A stretch of 15,145 nucleotides of DNA from Methanosarcinales archaeon (GTDB taxonomy: Archaea; Halobacteriota; Syntropharchaeia; Alkanophagales; Methanospirareceae): contig JAODGF010000142.1 of NCBI GenBank assembly GCA_025464645.1, positions 1-15,145 of the forward strand, written 5' to 3'. Below are positions 1-6,248 of this stretch, in pieces. A model generated the notes under the pieces. That model was not told the origin of the DNA. It made no database searches and saw only the letters and a program-made list of their open reading frames with translations. Positions within the stretch are counted from its first letter, which is position 1, and the number at the start of each line of letters is the position of its first letter. The position numbers were made by a program, and so were the translations under genes.

Positions 1-1307
1 CGACGCTCTCTCGCCTTTTCTATTCTCTCTATATCAAGACCCAAATCCGATCCTATTTTAGCTATCAGTAAATCCGTAGGAATATATACATCTGCTATTA
101 GACTATCACCAACAACTAAAATGAATCTCCCGCCTGAATTTAAAGAAGGGATAACATTCTTCATCACCTTATACAAATCATCGAAGTACTTATGAACTAT
201 ATATGGCATATCCGTTCTTCTATAATGTCCCCTCTTCTCAATGTTCTTTTCAATCGCGGCTTTAATTTTCTCTATCCAGTCATTTGAATATGTTGAACCT
301 GACTTACAAAACTCTTTTATCAATCCTTTTGAGACATTATCACAGACAACCATCTCATCCTTTATCCTCTTTAACTCCTTGTGATTTTCTACAAATCCAA
401 GCCACCCCATTTCTATCTTGTAGTTTATTACATAGTCCAAACCGTTCATGTATGGGGGAGAGGTGATAATCAAATCAAATTTATTGATGTGCTTAAAATC
501 CATTGCGTTTGCTACGATGACCTTGCTTTCTGTGTTTATAAAATCTTTATACTGAGATTGTATTAACCTCAAGTCATTAGCAATATCACGTATCTTCTTA
601 TCTAATAGAACATACGGAGCTGTATCATATACCTTCTTATTTTTGTAATATCCCAAACATGGAGTTCGTTTCATGTTGCTGCAATCAATCAGGATTGAAG
701 AAAAAGCTAATTTAAGCAAGTCTTTTACTTTTCTTTGTTTTTCGTTTTTAGCTTCTATTGACTCAATTCCACCCTTAAGAATCTCTAAATTACGTAATAC
801 CCCTTTATTAAAATGAGAACTTGACTTTAGAAAAGAAGGTGCTGAAGAACGGTTGTCTCTGGGCAGATCATTATATATCTTCAGTAAATAATTGGGAGAA
901 ATATCCCAGCAGTTGAGTTTGCTATCGGCGATGAATTGTAGAAAGGGATTTAATTCCGTTCCAAAGGACCTGTAACCATTCAGTTTTGCCTGGACTAAAA
1001 CAGTACCACAGCCAGCAAAAGGGTCGAGGACAACGGGGTTATTATATTCCTTTTTATACCGATCTAATATGGACTGAACAAAAGAAGCTGAAAATCCCTG
1101 CACATACGGCGCCCAGCGATGGATATGTTCATTAATGTTGAGCGTAAACTGTATAGGCTGTATATTTTCAAGGATTTCAATACCAAGCTCTTCGGTATAT
1201 GGGATGGCATCCATATCAGAAGAACCTCCTTTTTTGGGCGATTTCAAAATATTTACCTTTCTAACAGTGAGTTCACCTTGAGCAGGTTCTACAAGGATAC
1301 TTCTCAT
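1..1307 (-). CDS. Amino-type DNA methyltransferase (N4-cytosine or N6-adenine), C-terminus cut by window edge
   Basis: This reading frame is open from the ATG at 1307-1305 to the left edge, about 435 codons. It has the two hallmarks of SAM-dependent amino-methyltransferases of the PF01555 type: a SAM-binding motif DPFAGCGT at about residues 95-102 and a catalytic TSPPY at about 282-286. A VVGDS strand follows near residue 400. Motif I before SPPY fits the alpha or gamma arrangement, and the Ser in SPPY favours N4-cytosine, although N6-adenine is possible. It would methylate a specific DNA site. A purine-rich SD (GAGGGAG) lies just before the ATG and a TATA box about 35 nt upstream. The gene is AT-rich: 17 and 18 G+C per 60 bases at 541-600 and 721-780, against 31 at 3301-3360. 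That fits horizontal acquisition. Whether a restriction enzyme lies beyond the edge cannot be seen. Confidence 0.85.
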   Translation of the reverse strand, partial: MRSILVEPAQGELTVRKVNILKSPKKGGSSDMDAIPYTEELGIEILENIQPIQFTLNINEHIHRWAPYVQGFSASFVQSILDRYKKEYNNPVVLDPFAGCGTVLVQAKLNGYRSFGTELNPFLQFIADSKLNCWDISPNYLLKIYNDLPRDNRSSAPSFLKSSSHFNKGVLRNLEILKGGIESIEAKNEKQRKVKDLLKLAFSSILIDCSNMKRTPCLGYYKNKKVYDTAPYVLLDKKIRDIANDLRLIQSQYKDFINTESKVIVANAMDFKHINKFDLIITSPPYMNGLDYVINYKIEMGWLGFVENHKELKRIKDEMVVCDNVSKGLIKEFCKSGSTYSNDWIEKIKAAIEKNIEKRGHYRRTDMPYIVHKYFDDLYKVMKNVIPSLNSGGRFILVVGDSLIADVYIPTDLLIAKIGSDLGLDIERIEKARER

Positions 1308-1337
1308 TTCTCCCTCTTAATATTTATTGTGCATTCT

Positions 1338-1350
1338 ACTTTATATAGTC
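1338..1350 (-). promoter_or_regulatory. TATA box and promoter of the methyltransferase gene
   Basis: On the minus strand this reads GGACTATATAAAGTAG, a good archaeal TATA box. It is centred about 37 nt before the ATG at 1307, which predicts a start roughly 10-12 nt before the ATG, just upstream of the GAGGGAG ribosome site. So the methyltransferase may be transcribed independently of pcn, which ends only 80 nt upstream. Confidence 0.55.
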
Positions 1351-1387
1351 CTCTCTTTGATACTACATCTTCCAATCTCCTCACCCT

Positions 1388-2176
1388 TTATTCCGACTCT
1401 ATTCTCGGAGCCAGCAAATAACTAACTTTTCCTTTGCCCTCTGCTACTTCAAACTCTATTTGCAGCGGATAATCCTTACCGAGGTTGAGCGTTATATTCT
1501 CCGCATGGCTCATCCCCTTGCTCATTGCCGAGATGTAGTCCAGCGAGTATAAAGAATGAAGCGTCCCGGGTGTCAGATGTATCAATTGCTCCTTTCGCAA
1601 CCCTAACCTCAACTTATCCATCTCCCCCTCTGCCTCCATATAGAATACCTCGCCATCTACACCAAGTACTATGTGGTCACCTATCTTTTCAGCGGCGCGT
1701 ATGGTTCTTCTGAACTCTTCTGTTTCGATGATTACCTGCACAGGGAACTCAAGTTCCGGAACCTTTGGCTCTTTCCTCAGTGAAGAGGGGTCAAGCAAGG
1801 AGATAGTATATGCGAGACTACCCATCCTGGTGAACAATTTTTGTGCATGCTCGTCCAGCTCCAACTCGACCTCTTCCCTCCCACCTATTCCGAGGATGCC
1901 AAGCAACTTCACGAAATCTATGCCTATTTCCGTCTCAGCCCTGGATTCAGTCGTGGCTTCGGCTTCACTTTCAGCGCCTGGTTCCTTTGCCACAAACCTG
2001 AATTCGTCAAAAGCATCGCTTTGCAATTCAAAAGAGACCATTGCCACATTTGCAGGGTCAACAGCCCGGAGTTTTAAACCATCTTCTGCTATTTTTAACT
2101 TCCCTTCATCCACTATTGCTGTAATTGACTCTATGCATTCTCTCAGCACGTTTGCATCTACCTTAGCCTCAAACAT
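1388..2176 (-). CDS. pcn: DNA polymerase sliding clamp (PCNA)
   Basis: This 262-residue protein is an archaeal PCNA, the homotrimeric ring that tethers polymerase, ligase, FEN1 and other partners to DNA. The N-terminus has the family pattern (AxVDANVL at 4-10, DGLKLRAVDPANVAMV at 32-47). The interdomain loop lies near residues 126-143, and the protein ends in a typical APRIESE tail. Archaeal PCNAs are usually about 245-250 residues. The excess comes from a Glu/Ala/Thr-rich insertion at about residues 62-83, where the family normally has a short beta turn. The start is supported by a GGAGG at 2190-2194. It is divergent from the Cas4-like gene, with about 84 bp of AT-rich promoter DNA between them. 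Confidence 0.97.
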   Translation of the reverse strand: MFEAKVDANVLRECIESITAIVDEGKLKIAEDGLKLRAVDPANVAMVSFELQSDAFDEFRFVAKEPGAESEAEATTESRAETEIGIDFVKLLGILGIGGREEVELELDEHAQKLFTRMGSLAYTISLLDPSSLRKEPKVPELEFPVQVIIETEEFRRTIRAAEKIGDHIVLGVDGEVFYMEAEGEMDKLRLGLRKEQLIHLTPGTLHSLYSLDYISAMSKGMSHAENITLNLGKDYPLQIEFEVAEGKGKVSYLLAPRIESE

Positions 2177-2189
2177 TTTTTCTTTATTT

Positions 2190-2260
2190 CCTCCTTTGTA
2201 TTATCCATGTTATAATATCAAATCAAACAATAAAATAAAACATAAGTATAATAAACTAAT
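2190..2260. promoter_or_regulatory. Divergent promoter region of pcn and the cas4-like gene
   Basis: The spacer holds a strong SD for pcn (GGAGG on the minus strand at 2190-2194). It also has AT-rich TATA-like blocks at 2211-2218 and 2231-2240 that can serve either strand. For the plus-strand gene, the block at 2231-2240 is about 25 bp before the GTG/ATG at 2261/2264 and no SD is visible, so that transcript may be leaderless. Exact box assignment is uncertain. Confidence 0.5.
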
Positions 2261-3082
2261 GTGATGGAACAAGAACAGGACTCCCAAATTAAAGTTAAAG
2301 TTTCTGATTTAACACAATATTTGATATGTCCCCGGCTGGTGTATTTCAGCGCAAGAGGACATGAGCAGCAAGGAATAGCAAAGGGAAAAGAAAGAATTGA
2401 GTCTATTCTGCTGAAGGAGTTAGCATTCAATTTGCATACAATTCGTGGTATGAAGGATGATGAAGAGGATGTAAAAAGAGTAATTGAAGGTATAGTGGAT
2501 GGTGTAGAATGGATATATAAGGAAGAACTGAAAGGTGTGGAGAAGAATTTCTTTGAGGCGGTAAAAACAGATTTCATTCGCAGCCAGAGCATGAATGTGG
2601 ATGAATGGTTAAGGAAGATAAGGAATGAAAACGGACTGTTAAAGTTGGAGAAAACTCATGGCTACGAGAGGGAACATACGATGGTATCGGGAAAGTTGGG
2701 CATGAGCGGCAGCGTGGACAAGCTGATAAGAGCAGGTGAGGAAGTTATACCTTGCATGATAAAAACGGGTAAATGCCCTGAATACAGCGTATGGAAAAGC
2801 GATAGGGTTCAGTTAGCGGCGTATGCAATGCTTATCGAAGAAGAGTTCGGAACAACGGTAAAAAGAGGGTTTGTAGAATATATAAGGACTGCTGAGTTCA
2901 GGGAATCGCAGATAAGAAGAAGGGACAAAGCGCTTGCTTTGCAGATATTGAAACGAGTAAAACGGATAAAAGGAGGTGTTTTTCCGGAGAAAGGTGAGAA
3001 TGCACCCTGTGATAATTGCGTCTTCGAAGAGATGTGCGAAACAAAGAAGACACTGCTCTCAAAGTTGTTCTCGAGGCGATAA
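2261..3082 (+). CDS. Cas4-like Fe-S PD-(D/E)XK family protein (DUF83), possibly nuclease-deficient
   Basis: This protein of about 273 residues resembles Cas4 and related RecB-type nucleases that bind a 4Fe-4S cluster through one N-terminal and three C-terminal cysteines. Those cysteines are visible: C23 in LICPR, then C250, C253 and C259 in CDNCVFEEMC. The nuclease fold is recognisable from D153 in GSVDKL, K168 in the IKTGK segment and the Q184xxxY188 helix. The acidic residue normally two before the catalytic Lys (PxExK) is Met166 here (PCMIK), so nuclease activity is doubtful unless the family uses another ligand. No CRISPR array or other cas gene is visible, so it is more likely a stand-alone repair protein. 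It is divergent from pcn and nearly abuts mfnA. The start may be GTG at 2261 or ATG at 2264. The C-terminus KTLLSKLFSRR resembles a weak PIP box. Confidence 0.8.
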   Translation: MMEQEQDSQIKVKVSDLTQYLICPRLVYFSARGHEQQGIAKGKERIESILLKELAFNLHTIRGMKDDEEDVKRVIEGIVDGVEWIYKEELKGVEKNFFEAVKTDFIRSQSMNVDEWLRKIRNENGLLKLEKTHGYEREHTMVSGKLGMSGSVDKLIRAGEEVIPCMIKTGKCPEYSVWKSDRVQLAAYAMLIEEEFGTTVKRGFVEYIRTAEFRESQIRRRDKALALQILKRVKRIKGGVFPEKGENAPCDNCVFEEMCETKKTLLSKLFSRR

Positions 3083-3084
3083 AA

Positions 3085-4215
3085 ATGGAAGAGCGAGGTA
3101 TGAGTAGAGAGGGGATAGAGTCGTTGCTTCATGAGAAGAAGCGGAAGGACATAGCGTATGATAAAATCTTGAGCTCGATGTGCACATATCCACATGAAAT
3201 AGCGGCGCACGCACATAGGATGTTCCTGGAATCGAATTTAGGAGATCCCGGGCTATTTCCAGGGACAAAGGAGATGGAGGATGAAGCGATAAGGATGATA
3301 GGTGCACTGTTGGGAAATGAGCACGCCTATGGATATATCTCCACTGGCGGAACAGAATCGAATATACAGGCGATACACGCGATAAGGAACAGGAAAAGGA
3401 GAGAGGGACTGCGCGGGATGAACATAATCGTTCCAGAGACAGCACATTTCTCGTTTGATAAAATTGCGGATATTTTGAAGATAGAAGTGCGTAAAGCAGC
3501 TCTGGATGAGGAGTTGAGAATGGATGTGAACTCGCTGGAAGAATTGATAGATGACAAAACGATATGCGTGGTAGGAATAGCAGGTACGACTGAATTTGGG
3601 CAGATAGATCCAATAAAGGAGATTTCGGAATTTGCTCGTGAAAAAAACATTTTCTTGCACGTTGACGCTGCCTTCGGAGGTTTCGTAATTCCGTTTTTAG
3701 ATGAGAAGTATGAGTTCGATTTCTCGCTTGATGGTGTATCGTCTATCTCAATAGACCCGCATAAGATGGGTATGAGCACAATTCCCGCAGGATGTATTTT
3801 GTTTCGAGAAGAATCGTATCTATACGAGTTAGCGGTATCTACGCCTTATTTAACGACAAAAGAGCAGTGCTCGTTGATAGGGACAAGAAGTGGTGCATCA
3901 GCAGCGGCTACTTACGCGGTTCTCAAATATCTTGGTAGAGAAGGACTAAGGGAAATTGTAGGGGAATGTATGAGACTAACGAGGATGTTAGTGAGTGGTG
4001 CGAGGAAGATAGGCATTTCTCCAGTGATAGAGCCTGTTATGAACGTGGTAACGTTGAGTGTTGAAGAGGTAGAGAAGGTAGCGAATGCGTTGGAAGGGAA
4101 GGGATGGCGAGTTTCCGTAACAAGAGTGCCAAAAGCACTTCGATTGGTGATAATGCCGCATGTGAAGGAAGAAACGGTGAAGATGTTCCTGGAAGATTTG
4201 GAGGATGTGGTGTAA
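3085..4215 (+). CDS. mfnA: L-tyrosine/L-aspartate decarboxylase MfnA (methanofuran biosynthesis)
   Basis: This 376-residue PLP-dependent group II decarboxylase makes tyramine from tyrosine for methanofuran. Some archaeal members also make beta-alanine from aspartate for coenzyme A. The family signatures are clear: SNLGDPGLFPGTK at about 50-62, STGGTESN at 86-93, H121 that stacks on PLP, HVDAAFGG with D194, and the PLP lysine K227 in SIDPHKMG. An in-frame ATG lies further upstream at 3016, inside the preceding gene. I chose 3085 because MEERGMSREGI aligns with the N-terminus I recall for known MfnA proteins and follows the upstream stop by 2 nt. An ATG at 3100 is also possible. The tight junction suggests co-transcription with the Cas4-like gene, though no functional link is obvious. 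Confidence 0.95.
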   Translation: MEERGMSREGIESLLHEKKRKDIAYDKILSSMCTYPHEIAAHAHRMFLESNLGDPGLFPGTKEMEDEAIRMIGALLGNEHAYGYISTGGTESNIQAIHAIRNRKRREGLRGMNIIVPETAHFSFDKIADILKIEVRKAALDEELRMDVNSLEELIDDKTICVVGIAGTTEFGQIDPIKEISEFAREKNIFLHVDAAFGGFVIPFLDEKYEFDFSLDGVSSISIDPHKMGMSTIPAGCILFREESYLYELAVSTPYLTTKEQCSLIGTRSGASAAATYAVLKYLGREGLREIVGECMRLTRMLVSGARKIGISPVIEPVMNVVTLSVEEVEKVANALEGKGWRVSVTRVPKALRLVIMPHVKEETVKMFLEDLEDVV

Positions 4216-4386
4216 AAAGAAATGAAAAACTCATCTACGAGGGATCGATTTGCTTTCGCAAGCGTTTGACAGAATTATCAGGTGAAAGTCGAATCCTCCA
4301 TTTTGTTTAAAAATCTATGCTAATCTTTTTATAATCGTTAAAAACCATCAAGTTTTATATAATATAAAGATGCAAATTATCAAGAT
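4216..4386 (+). promoter_or_regulatory. Spacer with the TATA promoter of the iscU-like gene
   Basis: No convincing gene lies in this stretch. A strong TATA box is within 4353-4366 (TTTTATATAATATAAA), about 25-30 nt before the ATG at 4387. No SD precedes that ATG, so the scaffold-lrp transcript may be leaderless. The upstream half contains a possible long-range inverted repeat, described in the findings. Confidence 0.6.
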
Positions 4387-4794
4387 ATGTCAAGTAAAGA
4401 GGATATAAAAAAACTGCTAAAGAGATCGGGATATTCAAGTACGGCGATAGAATACTTCCTCGAGAAAGTGAATGTAGGAAAAATAGAGGACCCCGACGCT
4501 TATTTTGTTTATACCGGTCCGTGTGGGGACACAATGGAGATTTTCCTGACAATCGTGCCGGGGTCAAAAGAGATAAAGGATGCTAAATTTCAAGCAATAG
4601 GGTGTGCGGGCGCTTTTGCAGCCGGGTCTGCTATCACAGAGATGATAAAGGGGAAGACGGTGGAGCAAGCGGAGAAGATAGAAGAGGAGGATGTAATAGA
4701 CTGGCTTGGTGCTATTCCAAATCAGAAGATTCATTGCGTTTGTTTAGCAAAAAAGACGCTGAAATTCGCCCTTAATGAATATAAAGCGGGATAA
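4387..4794 (+). CDS. IscU/NifU-type iron-sulfur cluster scaffold protein
   Basis: This 135-residue protein matches the NifU N-terminal/IscU fold, which assembles Fe-S clusters and passes them to apoproteins. The three scaffold cysteines are present: C46 in TGPCGD (with conserved D48), C73 in GCAGAFAAGS and C117 in KIHCVCLAKK. An extra Cys at 119 sits beside the last ligand. The TEMIKGKTVEQA helix is also typical. The LPPVK motif that recruits HscA in bacteria is replaced by IPNQK, consistent with an archaeon without that chaperone system. No cysteine desulfurase is adjacent, so sulfur may come from elsewhere. The next gene, an Lrp-type regulator, starts 4 nt after this stop and is almost certainly co-transcribed. 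Confidence 0.92.
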   Translation: MSSKEDIKKLLKRSGYSSTAIEYFLEKVNVGKIEDPDAYFVYTGPCGDTMEIFLTIVPGSKEIKDAKFQAIGCAGAFAAGSAITEMIKGKTVEQAEKIEEEDVIDWLGAIPNQKIHCVCLAKKTLKFALNEYKAG

Positions 4795-4798
4795 AAAA

Positions 4799-5239
4799 AT
4801 GGATGATTTAGATAAGAAGATATTGAGAGAACTGCAGTTGGATTCTCGTAGTTCTTTCACGAAGATTGCGCGCAAAATAGGTGTAAGCACTGCAACTGTA
4901 AGCGAGAGAGTGAAAAGGCTAACGAAAAAAGGCATTATCTGCGGTTATACTGCGGTTCTCAATACCTCTGAACTCGGCATGGTTACGTTAATCACGAAGA
5001 TAAAAACCAAGCCAGGATACAGTGTGGAAGAGGTGGGTAAAGAGATAGCGAAACTGGATGAAAGTTGTTGTGTTCACCACGTAACCGGTGATTTTGACCT
5101 GCTCGTCATCTCTAAATGCACAGGTCATGATAAATGTGGAACGGTAATCGAGAAAAAGAAGAAGATAGAGGGTGTGGAAAGTGTGGATGCAGAGCTCGTG
5201 CTAAAGACGATGAAGGAAGAGCTTAAGGTTAGCTTGTGA
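4799..5239 (+). CDS. Lrp/AsnC-family transcriptional regulator, cysteine-rich
   Basis: This 146-residue protein has the Lrp/AsnC layout: an N-terminal winged helix-turn-helix (MDDLDKKILREL, then ARKIGVSTATVSERVKRL at about 24-41) and a C-terminal RAM ligand domain (VTGDFDLLVISK at about 95-106). I chose ATG 4799 because MDDLDKKILREL is the classic Lrp start; the in-frame ATG at 4775 lies inside the upstream gene. The protein has Cys at 48, 90, 91, 107 and 113, with His at 93, 94 and 110, most of them clustered around the RAM ligand face. Together with its coupling to an Fe-S scaffold gene, this suggests that it senses metal, cluster or redox state. That is inference; the target could equally be an amino acid response. 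Confidence 0.93.
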   Translation: MDDLDKKILRELQLDSRSSFTKIARKIGVSTATVSERVKRLTKKGIICGYTAVLNTSELGMVTLITKIKTKPGYSVEEVGKEIAKLDESCCVHHVTGDFDLLVISKCTGHDKCGTVIEKKKKIEGVESVDAELVLKTMKEELKVSL

Positions 5240-5293
5240 AAGAGAAAGAGAAGGGGGAGGGCAAGGAGAGAGTACAAGTAGAATACAAGATAG

Positions 5294-6055
5294 ATGAATA
5301 AAACAATATCAGTCATAGTTGTAGCAATAGTACTAACTACAATTCTTATTATCTCGTATAAACCCGAACCCTCAGTGGAAAAGAAACGCATAGGCGTGAA
5401 GAAAATAGAAGTTGGGGAAAGGATAAAACTCCCTGAACCGATTTATAAGAGCAATATCTCGGTTGAAGAGGCATTATTAAAAAGAAGATCAATAAGAACT
5501 TATTCGGATGAGAATTTAACCATCGAAGAGGTGTCGCAGCTACTTTGGGCTGCTCAAGGTATTACCTCGCCTTGGGGAGGAAGAACAGCACCTTCCGCAG
5601 GTGCATTATATCCCCTTGAGTTGTACCTGGTTGTAGGCAGCGTAGAATGGTTTGACAAAGGCGTTTATAAGTATAGACCGGAAGAGCATGAACTTGAAAA
5701 AGTGTTGGATGGGGATAAAAGAGGAGAACTTGCAAAAGCTGCAATCGGACCGAACCAGGAACACGTAAGAAATGCTGCCGTAAGTATCGTATTCACTGCG
5801 GTTTATGAGCGAACAACAGCGAAGTACAAAACACCCGTCTATGAAGAACGAACGGGAGCGAGCTATTTAAGAGGGATAAGGTATGTGCACATGGAAGCCG
5901 GGCACGCAGCGCAAAATGTTTATTTGCAAGCAGTTTCCTTAGACCTCGGAACTTTCGTCATAGGAGCATTCGTTGGCGATAAAGTAAAAGAAATCGTGAA
6001 TGCAGAAGAGCAAGAGGAACCACTATATATAATGCCTGTTGGGAGAATCGATTAG
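5294..6055 (+). CDS. SagB/ThcOx-type nitroreductase-family FMN oxidoreductase with N-terminal membrane anchor
   Basis: This 253-residue protein has a hydrophobic segment at about residues 4-21 followed by a linker, then a nitroreductase domain of the SagB type. Key segments are KRRSIRTYS (63-71, FMN phosphate binding), TAPSAGALYPLELYLV (98-113) and RYVHMEAGHAAQNVYLQAVSLDLGT (196-220); it ends with the PLYIMPVGR strand. SagB-type enzymes oxidise peptide azolines in RiPP synthesis, but many archaeal relatives stand alone with unknown substrates. No cyclodehydratase or precursor peptide is visible here. The predicted signal or anchor would put the flavin domain outside the cytoplasm. A TAG stop directly before ATG 5294 in the same frame fixes the start. 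It lies 54 nt after lrp on the same strand, across a purine-rich spacer. Confidence 0.85.
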   Translation: MNKTISVIVVAIVLTTILIISYKPEPSVEKKRIGVKKIEVGERIKLPEPIYKSNISVEEALLKRRSIRTYSDENLTIEEVSQLLWAAQGITSPWGGRTAPSAGALYPLELYLVVGSVEWFDKGVYKYRPEEHELEKVLDGDKRGELAKAAIGPNQEHVRNAAVSIVFTAVYERTTAKYKTPVYEERTGASYLRGIRYVHMEAGHAAQNVYLQAVSLDLGTFVIGAFVGDKVKEIVNAEEQEEPLYIMPVGRID

Positions 6056-6071
6056 GACTTGGTTTTGGATT

Positions 6072-6186
6072 TTAATATTCCCTTATCCCAGTTATAATGA
6101 GTAGTGCATCCTTTATTTCGCCTATGTCCTCTCTTATTACACCTATGTCTTCACTTACTTTTTATGGTGAACGCTTCGAGTTTCAT
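6072..6186 (-). pseudogene. Frameshifted micro-gene candidate with heptad repeats
   Basis: The minus strand opens at ATG 6186 and reads MKLEAFTIK, then stops soon after an A5 run. A one-base shift in that run gives about 37 residues ending at the stop 6072-6074. Its core is two near-identical heptads, EDIGVIR and EDIGEIK, a coiled-coil pattern encoded by an imperfect 21-bp tandem repeat. A TATA-like TTTATAAA lies 25-32 nt upstream at 6211-6218. This could be a decayed small gene, a sequencing or assembly error in a homopolymer, or chance. No homologue is recognised. Confidence 0.35.
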
Positions 6187-6248
6187 TTTATTTTTAAATG
6201 ATTATTTCGCTTTATAAACGTTTTTGGCGGAAACACCGCGTCTATACC

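Noticed and set aside
1671..2264. Open frame of 197 codons antisense to pcn
   Set aside because: It lies over a confident PCNA gene, its peptide is Ser/Pro/Phe-rich as expected for an antisense frame, and it matches no family I know.
2261..3082. CRISPR-Cas locus suggested by the Cas4-like gene
   Set aside because: No repeat-spacer array and no cas1, cas2 or effector gene is present in the window.
4199..4300. Possible tRNA, from the TGGAGGAT/ATCCTCCA stem and a GTCGAATCC-like segment
   Set aside because: No proper T-stem, D-stem or anticodon arm can be placed between the arms, and the 5' arm is inside mfnA.
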